Positions 18,229-26,494 of a DNA stretch of 64,000 nt are shown one piece after another. The DNA is from Pseudomonas serbica. GTDB taxonomy: Bacteria > Pseudomonadota > Gammaproteobacteria > Pseudomonadales > Pseudomonadaceae. Positions within the stretch are counted from its first letter, which is position 1, and each line of letters starts with the position of its first letter. Below the pieces are notes generated by a model that did no database searches, was not told the origin of the DNA, and saw nothing but the letters and a program-made list of their open reading frames with translations. Made by a program: the position numbers and the translations under genes. Location: contig NZ_JAQIYM010000003.1 in the NCBI RefSeq assembly GCF_028823535.1, positions 124,001 to 188,000 on the forward strand. The letters run 5' to 3'.

Positions 18229-19794
18229 ATGGTTTTTTCGTCCAACGTGTTCCTGTTTTTGTTCTTGCCGATCTTTCTCGGCTTGTACTATTTGAGCGGG
18301 CAACGCTATCGCAATCTGCTGCTGCTGATCGCCAGCTACATGTTCTACGCCTGGTGGCGTGTGGACTTCCTCGCACTGTTCGCGGCGGTCACGCTGTGGA
18401 ACTACTGGATCGGCCTCAAAGTCGGCGCCGCCGGCGTGCGGACCAAACCGGCGCAGCGCTGGCTGCTGCTCGGCGTGGCCGTCGACCTGTGCATCCTCGG
18501 CTACTTCAAGTACGCCAACTTCGGGGTCGACAGCATCAATGCCATGATGACCTCGGTGGGCCTTGAGCCGTTCATCCTGACCCACGTGCTGTTGCCGATC
18601 GGGATCTCGTTCTACATCTTCGAGTCCATCAGCTACATCATCGACGTCTACCGTGGCGATACCCCGGCGACCCGCAACCTGATCGACTTCGCGGCGTTCG
18701 TGGCGATCTTCCCGCACCTGATCGCCGGCCCTGTGTTGCGCTTTCGCGACCTGGCCGACCAGTTCAACAACCGCACCCACACCCTCGACAAGTTCTCCGA
18801 GGGCTGCACGCGGTTCATGCAGGGTTTCATCAAGAAGGTCTTCATCGCCGATACCCTCGCGGTGGTGGCCGACCATTGCTTCGCCCTGCAGAACCCGACC
18901 ACGGGCGATGCCTGGCTCGGCGCCCTGGCCTACACCGCGCAGCTGTACTTCGACTTCTCCGGCTACAGCGACATGGCCATCGGCCTGGGCTTGATGATGG
19001 GTTTCCGCTTCATGGAAAACTTCAAGCAGCCGTACATCAGCCAGTCGATCACCGAGTTCTGGCGCCGCTGGCACATCAGCCTGTCGACCTGGCTGCGTGA
19101 CTACCTGTACATCACCCTGGGCGGTAACCGCAAAGGTACCCTGACCACCTATCGCAACCTGTTCCTGACCATGCTGCTCGGTGGCCTGTGGCACGGCGCG
19201 AACATCACCTACATCGTCTGGGGTGCGTGGCACGGCATGTGGCTGGCGATCGAGAAAGCCCTGGGCCTGAACACCTCGGCGCGCACCTTCAACCCGATCC
19301 GCTGGGCACTGACCTTCCTGTTGGTGGTGATGGGCTGGGTGATCTTCCGTGCGGAAAACCTGCACGTTGCCGGTCGCATGTACGGTGCGATGTTCAGCTT
19401 CGGCGACTGGTCGCTGTCGGAACTCAACCAGGCCAGCCTCACCGGCCTGCAAGTGGCGACCCTGATCGTGGCCTACGTGACCCTGGCGTTCTTCGGCCTG
19501 CGTGATTTCTACAGCAACCAGACGCCGGTCAAGACCAAGCCTGCCGCGAACGTCGACAGCGATGGCCCGGCCGCCACTGAACCGGGCCTGATCAAGGCTG
19601 CACCTGGGGATAACCCGGCGAGCATCCACCAGCCTGGCTACACCGTTGGCGTGGAAGCGCAAGTTCAACCGGCCTACTGGACCGCTGACTGGTCGCGTTA
19701 CGCGATGCGAGCCCTGGTGCTGCTGCTGTTCATCGCCTCGATTCTCAAACTCTCGGCGCAAAGCTTCTCGCCGTTCCTTTACTTCCAGTTCTGA
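18229..19794 (+). CDS. algI: Alginate O-acetylation MBOAT protein AlgI
   Basis: AlgI is an inner-membrane MBOAT acyltransferase that moves acetyl groups from a cytoplasmic donor to the periplasmic AlgJ/AlgX. It has 521 residues and about ten membrane segments, from MVFSSNVFLFLFLPIFLGLYY to the C-terminal LVLLLFIASILKLS. The invariant histidine is His322 in LLGGLWHGANITYIVWG; EFWRRWHISLSTWLRDYLYI is the second MBOAT signature. AAGGAG precedes the ATG at 18229; the upstream frame extension is non-coding. Two structured repeats separate it from algL, so algIJFA may be expressed differently from the upstream genes. Confidence 0.97.
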   Translation: MVFSSNVFLFLFLPIFLGLYYLSGQRYRNLLLLIASYMFYAWWRVDFLALFAAVTLWNYWIGLKVGAAGVRTKPAQRWLLLGVAVDLCILGYFKYANFGVDSINAMMTSVGLEPFILTHVLLPIGISFYIFESISYIIDVYRGDTPATRNLIDFAAFVAIFPHLIAGPVLRFRDLADQFNNRTHTLDKFSEGCTRFMQGFIKKVFIADTLAVVADHCFALQNPTTGDAWLGALAYTAQLYFDFSGYSDMAIGLGLMMGFRFMENFKQPYISQSITEFWRRWHISLSTWLRDYLYITLGGNRKGTLTTYRNLFLTMLLGGLWHGANITYIVWGAWHGMWLAIEKALGLNTSARTFNPIRWALTFLLVVMGWVIFRAENLHVAGRMYGAMFSFGDWSLSELNQASLTGLQVATLIVAYVTLAFFGLRDFYSNQTPVKTKPAANVDSDGPAATEPGLIKAAPGDNPASIHQPGYTVGVEAQVQPAYWTADWSRYAMRALVLLLFIASILKLSAQSFSPFLYFQF

Positions 19795-19805
19795 GGGATC
19801 TGACC

Positions 19806-20981
19806 ATGACCCGCTCATTACGCATCTTCTACATCGCCCTGTTCCTGGTGACGCTGCTGGCCTTGGGCCTGTGGTCGGTCCGCAGCTTCCTGGGCTTCAG
19901 CACCAACGCCGATGCGACGGTGCTCAACGGCCGCTGGACCAAAGCCGTGGAGACGCACTACGACGACGAGTTCCCGATCAAGCGCCTGGGCACCAACCTC
20001 TGGGCCGCGCTGGACTTCAAGCTGTTCAACGAGGGTCGTCCGGGCGTTGTGCTTGGTCGCGACCAGTGGCTGTACAGCGATGAAGAATTCCACCCGACCG
20101 TCAACGAAGAGCTGAACCTGCAAGGCAACTACGCGCTGGTCGAAGGCGTGCGCCAGACCCTGAAGGACAAAGGCGTGAAACTGGTGATGGCGGTGGTACC
20201 GGCCAAGGTGCGCCTGTACCCGGAACACCTCGGTGAGGTGAAACCGGCCAGCATCCACGCCAACCTCTACCAGGACTTCCACAAGCGCCTGGCCGCCGAT
20301 CACATCCTTGCCCCTGATTTGCTGGGTCCGTTGCAAGCGGCCAAGCAGGACGGCAAGCAAGTGTTCCTGCGCACCGATACCCACTGGACCCCGGAAGGCG
20401 CCGAGATCGCCGCCAACCGCCTGGCCAGGACCATTGCCGACAAGTACCCGCTGAGCGGCGAACCGCAAGACTTCGTCACCGAGCCGGCAGAGAAAATCAC
20501 GCACAAGGGCGACCTGCGCCTGTTCCTGCCGCTGGACCCGCTGTTCGAAAACCTGATGCCGGCGCAAGAGCCTTTGCAGAAGCGCAACACCATGGCGGCT
20601 TCCGACCAGCCGGCCGCTGAGGACGCCCTGTTCGCCAACACCGAAGTGCCCGTGGCACTGATCGGCACCAGCTACAGCGCCAACCCTAACTGGAACTTCG
20701 TCGGCGCACTGAAACAAGCGCTGCGCAGCGACGTGGTCAATTACGCCGAAGACGGCCACGGCCCGATCCTGCCGATGCTCAGCTACCTGAAAAGCGACGC
20801 TTTCAAGAACAGCCCGCCGCAAGTGCTGATCTGGGAGTTTCCTGAACGATATCTGCCTGTGAACAACGAAATCGGTGACGCCGACCCGCAGTGGGTCGCA
20901 GAGCTTAAACAAGCCGGCGCGCGCCAACAAAACGTAGCTGCAAACACTAAATCCGAGACGCCCGACCGGGCGCAAAACTGA
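19806..20981 (+). CDS. algJ: Alginate O-acetylase AlgJ
   Basis: AlgJ is a membrane-anchored periplasmic SGNH-like protein that relays acetyl groups in alginate O-acetylation. It has 391 residues, the usual length. An N-terminal uncleaved anchor (IFYIALFLVTLLALGLWSV) precedes the catalytic domain with RTDTHWTPEG (Asp191, His193) and GTSYSANPNW (nucleophile Ser289). It is paralogous to AlgX but lacks the C-terminal carbohydrate-binding module. It begins 11 bases after algI. Confidence 0.97.
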   Translation: MTRSLRIFYIALFLVTLLALGLWSVRSFLGFSTNADATVLNGRWTKAVETHYDDEFPIKRLGTNLWAALDFKLFNEGRPGVVLGRDQWLYSDEEFHPTVNEELNLQGNYALVEGVRQTLKDKGVKLVMAVVPAKVRLYPEHLGEVKPASIHANLYQDFHKRLAADHILAPDLLGPLQAAKQDGKQVFLRTDTHWTPEGAEIAANRLARTIADKYPLSGEPQDFVTEPAEKITHKGDLRLFLPLDPLFENLMPAQEPLQKRNTMAASDQPAAEDALFANTEVPVALIGTSYSANPNWNFVGALKQALRSDVVNYAEDGHGPILPMLSYLKSDAFKNSPPQVLIWEFPERYLPVNNEIGDADPQWVAELKQAGARQQNVAANTKSETPDRAQN

Positions 20982-20998
20982 AAGAGAGAGGTACTACC

Positions 20999-21655
20999 AT
21001 GACTTTCAATACTACTCCTCGTCGTCTCGCCAAGACCTTTGCACTGGTTGCTGGTATGAGTGTGCTCTCGATGCAGGCCTTCGCCGGCGGCGATGCCGCG
21101 CTGTACGGCCCGACCGCACCGAAAGGATCGTCCTTCGTGCGGATCTACAACGCCAGCAACGCTGAAGTCAGCGCCACCGTCGGCAGCACCAACCTGAGCG
21201 ATGTCGCGCCGCTGTCCAGCAGCGACTTCAGCTTCATGCCGGGCGGTGACTACAGCGCCAAGGTCGGCAGCCAGACCCTGCCGGTGAAACTGGCCGGCGA
21301 CCACTATTACACCCTGGTCAACAACGCCAGCGGCGCGCCGCAACTGATTGAAGAGCCGCCGTTCAAGAACAAGCAGAAATCCCTGGTGCGCGTGCAGAAC
21401 CTCAGCGACAAGGCGCTGACGTTGAAAACCGCCGACGGCAAGACCGACGTGGTCCCGAACGTGGCCGCCAAGGGCCGTGGCGAGCGTGAAATCAACCCGG
21501 TCAAAGTCAGCCTGGCGCTATACGATGGCGCCACGAAAGTCGGCGACGTGAAACCGGTCGCCCTGGAACGCGGTGAAGCCGCCGTGCTGTACGTCACCGG
21601 CAGCGGCAGCAGCCTGTCGCCGGTCTGGGTGAAACGCCCGGTGTCGACGCGCTAA
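20999..21655 (+). CDS. algF: Alginate O-acetylation periplasmic protein AlgF
   Basis: AlgF is a periplasmic adaptor needed for O-acetylation and is thought to link AlgI, AlgJ and AlgX. It has 218 residues, a signal peptide ending MQAFAGGDAALYG, and two beta-sandwich-like halves (SSFVRIYNASNAEVSATVG and KSLVRVQNLSDKALTLKTA look like internal repeats). No catalytic motif is expected or seen. GAAAGAGAGAGG lies upstream of the start. Confidence 0.96.
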   Translation: MTFNTTPRRLAKTFALVAGMSVLSMQAFAGGDAALYGPTAPKGSSFVRIYNASNAEVSATVGSTNLSDVAPLSSSDFSFMPGGDYSAKVGSQTLPVKLAGDHYYTLVNNASGAPQLIEEPPFKNKQKSLVRVQNLSDKALTLKTADGKTDVVPNVAAKGRGEREINPVKVSLALYDGATKVGDVKPVALERGEAAVLYVTGSGSSLSPVWVKRPVSTR

Positions 21656-21685
21656 TCATTTTTCCGAAAGGTTGACCGCAATCCC

Positions 21686-21752
21686 TGAAGGAGCTGGCTT
21701 GCCAGCGAAGGCGTCCTCAATGCCCCCTTCGCCGGCAAGCCAGCGCCTACAA
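21686..21752. repeat. REPIN between algF and algA
   Basis: Inverted arms of the GGAGCTGGCTTGCCAGCGAAGG / CCTTCGCCGGCAAGCCAGCG type with a short spacer. It is the third REPIN within the alginate operon. Confidence 0.85.
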
Positions 21753-21847
21753 AGAGAACGAGTCAGCCTTTGGACACGGAACAAGAACAAGAGTGAAACG
21801 ACACAGCGTTCGTAGCTCTAACCAAACGATTTTCAAGGAGTAACAAC

Positions 21848-23299
21848 ATGATTCCGGTGATCTTGTCAGGTGGTAGTGGCTCACGTCTTTGGCCGCTTTC
21901 CCGTAAGCAGTTCCCTAAACAGTTCCTGGCCCTGACCGGCGAGCACACCCTGTTCCAGCAAACCCTGGAGCGCCTGGTGTTCGAAGGCATGGACACGCCG
22001 ATCGTGGTCTGCAACAAGGACCACCGCTTCATCGTCAACGAGCAATTGGCCGCGCGCAAACTGGAAACCCAACGCATCCTGATGGAACCGTTTGGCCGCA
22101 ACACTGCGCCGGCCGTGGCCCTGACCGCGATGATGCTGGTCAACGAAGGTCGTGACGAGCTGATGCTGGTCCTGCCGGCCGACCACGTGCTGGAAGACCA
22201 GAAAGCCCTGCAACGCGCCCTGGCCCTGGCTACCGTGGCCGCCGAGAACGGCGAAATGGTGCTGTTCGGCGTACCGGCCACCAAGCCGGAAACCGGTTAC
22301 GGCTACATCAAGTCGACCAACGATTCGCTGCTGCCCGAAGGTGTCAGCCGCGTCTCGCACTTCGTCGAAAAACCGGACGTGAAGCGCGCCACCGAGTACG
22401 TCCAGTCCGGCGGTTACTTCTGGAACAGCGGCATGTTCCTGTTCCGCGCCAGCCGCTTCCTCGAAGAGCTGAAGAAGCACGATCCGGACATCTACGACAC
22501 CTGCCTGCTGACCCTGGAGCGCAGCGCCCAGGACGCCGACACCGTGAGCATCGACGAAGCCACCTTCGCCTGCTGCCCGGACAACTCCATCGACTACTCG
22601 GTCATGGAAAAAACCCAGCGTGCCTGCGTCGTACCGCTGACCGCTGGCTGGAGCGATGTCGGCTGCTGGTCGTCGTTGTGGGAAGTGAATGCCAAAGATG
22701 CCAATGGCAACGTCACCAAAGGCGACGTGGTGATCCAGGACAGCAAGAACTGCATGATCCACGGCAACGGCAAGCTGGTGTCGGTGATCGGCCTGGAAAA
22801 CATCGTCGTGGTCGAAACCAAGGACGCCATGATGATCGCCCACAAGGACAAGGTCCAGGGCGTGAAGCAGATGGTCAACACCCTCAACGAACAGGGCCGC
22901 AGCGAAACCCAGAACCACTGCGAAGTCTATCGTCCATGGGGCTCCTACGACTCCGTCGACATGGGCGGACGCTTCCAGGTCAAGCACATCTCGGTGAAAC
23001 CGGGCGCGTGCCTGTCGCTGCAAATGCACCACCACCGTGCCGAACACTGGATCGTGGTCAGCGGCACGGCTGAAGTGACCTGCGACGAGAACGTGTTCCT
23101 GCTGACTGAAAACCAGTCGACCTACATTCCGATTGCTTCGGTTCACCGTTTGCGCAACCCGGGCAAGATTCCACTCGAAATCATCGAGGTGCAATCGGGC
23201 AGCTATCTGGGCGAAGACGATATCGAGCGGTTTGAAGATATCTACGGGCGCTCGACCCCAATCGAGCGCGGCGTGTCGGTGAAAACCATCGCGCAGTAA
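21848..23299 (+). CDS. algA: Bifunctional phosphomannose isomerase/GDP-mannose pyrophosphorylase AlgA
   Basis: AlgA catalyses the first (fructose-6-P to mannose-6-P) and third (mannose-1-P plus GTP to GDP-mannose) steps of alginate precursor synthesis in the cytoplasm; AlgC, which does the second step, is encoded elsewhere. It has 483 residues. The N-terminal nucleotidyltransferase domain has GGSGSRLWPLSRKQFPKQF (residues ~8-26) and FVEKPD; the C-terminal cupin isomerase domain has QMHHHRAEHW (residues 392-401). AAGGAG at 21835-21840 sets the start. It is the last operon gene, followed by a strong terminator. Confidence 0.98.
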   Translation: MIPVILSGGSGSRLWPLSRKQFPKQFLALTGEHTLFQQTLERLVFEGMDTPIVVCNKDHRFIVNEQLAARKLETQRILMEPFGRNTAPAVALTAMMLVNEGRDELMLVLPADHVLEDQKALQRALALATVAAENGEMVLFGVPATKPETGYGYIKSTNDSLLPEGVSRVSHFVEKPDVKRATEYVQSGGYFWNSGMFLFRASRFLEELKKHDPDIYDTCLLTLERSAQDADTVSIDEATFACCPDNSIDYSVMEKTQRACVVPLTAGWSDVGCWSSLWEVNAKDANGNVTKGDVVIQDSKNCMIHGNGKLVSVIGLENIVVVETKDAMMIAHKDKVQGVKQMVNTLNEQGRSETQNHCEVYRPWGSYDSVDMGGRFQVKHISVKPGACLSLQMHHHRAEHWIVVSGTAEVTCDENVFLLTENQSTYIPIASVHRLRNPGKIPLEIIEVQSGSYLGEDDIERFEDIYGRSTPIERGVSVKTIAQ

Positions 23300-23313
23300 G
23301 CATTGTTCACCTT

Positions 23314-23373
23314 AAGCCCCCGCTCAACCCGCTGCGTCCCCTATCCGCAGCGGGTTGACCGGGGGCTTTTTTT
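23314..23373 (+). terminator. Rho-independent terminator of the alginate operon
   Basis: A long GC-rich stem (AAGCCCCCG...CAACCCGCTGCG pairing with CGCAGCGGGTTG...CGGGGGCTT) is followed by seven T, 14 bases after the algA stop. Confidence 0.93.
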
Positions 23374-23403
23374 GTCCGGGTTTTGTGTTGCCCAGGCTGG
23401 CCT

Positions 23404-23487
23404 CTTCGCGAGCAAGCCCGCTCCCACAGTTGACCGAGTTTTTCCAGGAGAAATGCGATCGAATGTGGGAGCGGGCTTGCTCGCGAA
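23404..23487. repeat. REPIN
   Basis: Perfect 24-bp inverted arms with the core GAGCAAGCCCGCTCCCACA, just after the alginate terminator. Confidence 0.92.
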
Positions 23488-23580
23488 TAGGCCAGCACAT
23501 CCGCCACAAAATCTCGCCCATCGCCAACCTCCCCTACGCTTAGGTAGGATGGTCTCTCCATCCCCCAAGGTTTTCCCGTC

Positions 23581-24045
23581 ATGTTCATCGGTGTCCTGCT
23601 GGTCATCACCTGGCTGATCCTGCTCCTGCGCTATCCAGCCAAAGCCTTGCCCGTGTCCATGGCCGCCGCCGCAGGCCTGGGCATCGTCGCCACCTGGGTT
23701 ATCTGGATGGATCACCGTGAGCTCAAACAGCTTGAACGCCTGGAGCTGCGCATCATCTATGCGCCGCAACATTGTCCTGCCGACCGGCCGCTGCAATTGA
23801 CCATGAGCAATGGCAACGACGTGCCGCTGACCGAATTGCGCTGGCGCGTCGCTGCTTATGCGCCGGGCGACACCGTCAACCTGGCCGACAACCAATACAC
23901 GGCCCCACGCTATCGCGGGCCCGGCGAATTACAGGCGGGGGGGCGCTGGGAAGATTGCCTGCCCATGCCGCCACTGCGCCCCGGCTACCGCCCGGAAACC
24001 CTGGAGTTTCGCGCCGAGCGGTTACAGGGTAGTTTCTCCGACTGA
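23581..24045 (+). CDS. Conserved membrane protein of unknown function
   Basis: A protein of 154 residues. Two hydrophobic segments at the N-terminus (MFIGVLLVITWLILLLRY and LPVSMAAAAGLGIVATWVIW) are followed by a periplasm-like soluble domain (LELRIIYAPQHCPADRPLQL, NGNDVPLTELRWRVAAYAPGD), a fold reminiscent of small beta-sandwich domains. I know of similar Pseudomonas proteins labelled multidrug transporter, but nothing visible supports transport. It starts right after GTTTTCCCGTC with no strong Shine-Dalgarno. The SDR gene begins 32 bases later, so the two may be co-transcribed. Confidence 0.8.
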   Translation: MFIGVLLVITWLILLLRYPAKALPVSMAAAAGLGIVATWVIWMDHRELKQLERLELRIIYAPQHCPADRPLQLTMSNGNDVPLTELRWRVAAYAPGDTVNLADNQYTAPRYRGPGELQAGGRWEDCLPMPPLRPGYRPETLEFRAERLQGSFSD

Positions 24046-24077
24046 TCCCCTTCTCTCTTTTGCACAAGGACCGCGCC

Positions 24078-24902
24078 ATGCCCGTTGCGTTGATTACCGG
24101 ATGTTCCAGCGGCATCGGCCGTGCCCTCGCCGATGTCTTCAAGGCTGCCGGATATACCGTCTGGGCCAGTGCCCGCAAGGCTGAAGACGTCGCAGCGCTG
24201 ACCACCGCCGGTTTTATTGCCGTGCAACTGGACGTCAACGATGGCCAGGCACTCGAACAGCTGAGCGAACGGATCAACCAGCAACACGGCGGCCTCGATG
24301 TGCTGGTCAACAATGCCGGCTACGGTGCCATGGGGCCTTTGCTCGATGGTGGCGTACAGGCGATGCAGCGTCAGTTTGAAACCAACGTGTTCGCCATCGT
24401 GGGCGTGACCCGCGCGTTATTTCCCGTGTTGCGGCGGACCAAGGGGATCGTTGTCAATATCGGTAGCGTGTCCGGGGTTCTGGTTACCCCTTTCGCTGGG
24501 GCTTACTGCGCCTCGAAAGCCGCGGTGCATGCCCTCAGCGATGCTTTGCGCATGGAACTGGCGCCCTTTGGCGTGCGGGTGATGGAGGTGCAACCGGGGG
24601 CCATCGCTTCCAGTTTCGCCAAGAATGCCGGGCATGAGGCGGAGCAATTGATCAGCGAGCAATCGCCGTGGTTTCCCCTGCGTGAAGGCATTCGGGCACG
24701 GGCCAAGGCGTCCCAGGACAATCCGACGCCCGCCAGTGAGTTTGCCGCCGGATTGCTCAAGGCCGTGCAACAGAACAAACCGCCGCGCCTGATTCGTCTG
24801 GGCAATGGCAGCCGGGCGTTGCCGTTGATGGCGCGATTGTTGCCCAAGGGCTTGCTGGAGTCGGCGTTGATGAGGCGGTTCGGGTTGCGTGGGCAGCTCT
24901 GA
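24078..24902 (+). CDS. SDR family oxidoreductase
   Basis: A classical short-chain dehydrogenase/reductase of 274 residues. The NAD(P) site TGCSSGIGRAL is at residues ~8-18, the conserved LVNNAGYG at ~80-87, the catalytic Ser in NIGSVSGV (~132) and the Tyr-xxx-Lys motif as YCASK (~146-150). This cytoplasmic enzyme reduces or oxidises an unidentified alcohol/ketone. I chose the ATG at 24078 because AAGGA precedes it and the fold starts at once (MPVALITG); the upstream frame adds six odd residues. Confidence 0.93.
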   Translation: MPVALITGCSSGIGRALADVFKAAGYTVWASARKAEDVAALTTAGFIAVQLDVNDGQALEQLSERINQQHGGLDVLVNNAGYGAMGPLLDGGVQAMQRQFETNVFAIVGVTRALFPVLRRTKGIVVNIGSVSGVLVTPFAGAYCASKAAVHALSDALRMELAPFGVRVMEVQPGAIASSFAKNAGHEAEQLISEQSPWFPLREGIRARAKASQDNPTPASEFAAGLLKAVQQNKPPRLIRLGNGSRALPLMARLLPKGLLESALMRRFGLRGQL

Positions 24903-24911
24903 AACCGGGTT

Positions 24912-24988
24912 GACGCCTTCGCGAGCAAGCCCGCTCCCACAGGGGAGCGCATTTCAAATGTGGGAGCGGGCTTGCTCGCGAAGGCGTC
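24912..24988. repeat. REPIN
   Basis: Perfect 30-bp inverted arms with the core GAGCAAGCCCGCTCCCACA around a 17-base spacer, ten bases after the SDR stop. Confidence 0.92.
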
Positions 24989-25021
24989 GAAACAGACGCC
25001 ACAGAATTCAAGGAATCAAAC

Positions 25022-25411
25022 ATGACCGACTACACCGAATACTTCGACGAAGTGATCCAGGCGCACGTCGCCATCGAACAATGGCTGGCCGAGGAACGCG
25101 ACCCGTGCGAACTCGAACACTTACTGACGCGTTTTTCACCACAGTTTTCCATGGTCTCGCCGTTGGGCCGGGTGCTGGATTTTGATGCGTTGAACGAGTT
25201 GTTCCTGATGGCCGCAGGCAAGAAGCTTGGGTTCCGCATCGAGCTTGGCGAGTTGAGCGGCATCGCCTTGCACGATGGCGGCGCCACCGTGAGTTACCGC
25301 GAACATCAAACCGATGCCACCGGCCTGCATTCCGATCGCCGCTCCACCGTGGTGTTCGAGAAGGTGGAAGGCAAGATTCTTTGGCGGCATCTGCATGAGA
25401 CGTTTTGTTGA
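25022..25411 (+). CDS. DUF4440/NTF2-like small protein
   Basis: A protein of 129 residues with the helix-then-sheet pattern of the NTF2-like/SnoaL superfamily: an N-terminal acidic helix (YTEYFDEVIQAHVAIEQWLAEE), then FSPQFSMVSPLGRVLDFDALNELF and the strands GATVSYREHQTDA, RRSTVVFEKVEGKILWRHLHE. Such domains are often enzymes or ligand-binding modules; no function can be given. It stands alone on the + strand and converges with the efflux operon, whose last gene ends 3 bases away. Confidence 0.8.
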   Translation: MTDYTEYFDEVIQAHVAIEQWLAEERDPCELEHLLTRFSPQFSMVSPLGRVLDFDALNELFLMAAGKKLGFRIELGELSGIALHDGGATVSYREHQTDATGLHSDRRSTVVFEKVEGKILWRHLHETFC

Positions 25412-25414
25412 CTC

Positions 25415-26269
25415 CTACAATGACTTGACCACCACCGTACAAGTAATCCCCGCCGCCAGCAGCACCCCCTCCGGCACTTCATCGATGTGAATCCGCACCG
25501 GCACCCGTTGTGCCAGGCGCACCCAGTTGAAGGTCGGGTTCACGTCGGCGATCAACTCGCGACTTTCCGGGTTGTCGCGGTCGTAGATGCCGCGCGAGAT
25601 GCTTTCCACGTGGCCCTTGAGCACTTCGCCGCTCATCAGTTGCATGTCGGCCTTGTCGCCGACGCGCACGTGGGGCAATTTGGTTTCCTCGAAGAAGCCG
25701 TAGACCCAGAACGAGTTCATGTCGACCACGGCCATTTTCGCTTCGCCGATGCGCGCGTAGTCGCCCCGATGGACATTGAGGTTGGTCACGTAGCCGTCCA
25801 CCGCCGCACGCACTTGGGTGCGCTTGAGGTTCAATTCTGCCGCTTCGAGTTGCGCCTGGGCCTGTTGATAATCGGCCAGGGCCGAGTCGGCGAGGTTGCT
25901 GGCGTCGTCGCGGTTTTCCCGGGAGATCACCAGGTTGTCCATGTCGGCCCGGCGATGGGCGTTGACCTTGCGCATCTCCCACGTCGCCTTGCGTGACGCC
26001 ACCAGCGACTGCGCCTGTTTCACCGCGAGGCGGTAGTGCTCGGGATCGATCTGCATCAGCAGGTCGCCCTTCTTCACCAACTGGTTGTCGCGCACTGGCA
26101 CGTTCACCACTTCGCCGGTGACATCGGCGGCAACGTTGATGATGTCGGCGCGCACCCGGCCGTCGCGGGTCCACGGCGTGTTCATGTAGTGCTCCCACAG
26201 GGAGCGGCCGATCCATATCGCCAGGGCCAGTACCAGCAGGGTCGCAAGCAGGCTGAAAAGCTTTTTCAT
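25415..26269 (-). CDS. HlyD/AaeA-like efflux membrane-fusion protein
   Basis: The periplasmic adaptor of an AaeAB-type efflux pump. It has 284 residues, one N-terminal membrane anchor (LFSLLATLLVLALAIWIG), a biotinyl-lipoyl-like half motif (VTGEVVNVPVRDNQLVKKGDLLMQIDP), a coiled-coil hairpin (~residues 75-145) and the second lipoyl half (VRAAVDGYVTNLNVHRGDYA). It is the last gene of the operon outer-membrane lipoprotein - FUSC pump - DUF1656 - adaptor. E. coli AaeAB exports aromatic acids; the substrate here is inferred by analogy only. Confidence 0.92.
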   Translation of the reverse strand: MKKLFSLLATLLVLALAIWIGRSLWEHYMNTPWTRDGRVRADIINVAADVTGEVVNVPVRDNQLVKKGDLLMQIDPEHYRLAVKQAQSLVASRKATWEMRKVNAHRRADMDNLVISRENRDDASNLADSALADYQQAQAQLEAAELNLKRTQVRAAVDGYVTNLNVHRGDYARIGEAKMAVVDMNSFWVYGFFEETKLPHVRVGDKADMQLMSGEVLKGHVESISRGIYDRDNPESRELIADVNPTFNWVRLAQRVPVRIHIDEVPEGVLLAAGITCTVVVKSL

Positions 26270-26293
26270 CGGGGCCTTCTCAGGGGTAGAGAG

Positions 26294-26494
26294 TCAACGG
26301 TAGACAGTCAGCGCCATGGCGCCGAACAGACAGGTAAACAGGCTCAGGCGCAGCAGCGCCGGGTGCCAGAAGAAGCGGTACAGGTCGAAGCCGGACAGGA
26401 ATCGGTCCAGCGCCCAGGCCAGTGCCGCTGCAATGAAAAACATCAGGGTCATGGTCGGCATGTAAACGCCGTGGAAGGCGATTTCACGAGGCAT
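26294..26494 (-). CDS. DUF1656 small membrane protein (AaeX-like)
   Basis: A protein of 66 residues with two membrane helices (PTMTLMFFIAAALAWALDRF and PALLRLSLFTCLFGAMALTVY). This family is nearly always encoded between FUSC pumps and HlyD adaptors, as aaeX is in E. coli, but its role is unknown. I chose the start MPREIAFHGVYMP at 26494, which overlaps the end of the pump gene by 11 bases; a longer frame to 26530 begins inside that gene. Confidence 0.9.
   Translation of the reverse strand: MPREIAFHGVYMPTMTLMFFIAAALAWALDRFLSGFDLYRFFWHPALLRLSLFTCLFGAMALTVYR

Noticed and set aside
23404..23487. Possible CRISPR array from repeated REP-like sequences
   Set aside because: The repeats are inverted pairs at scattered sites, not direct repeats with regular spacers, and no cas gene is present.
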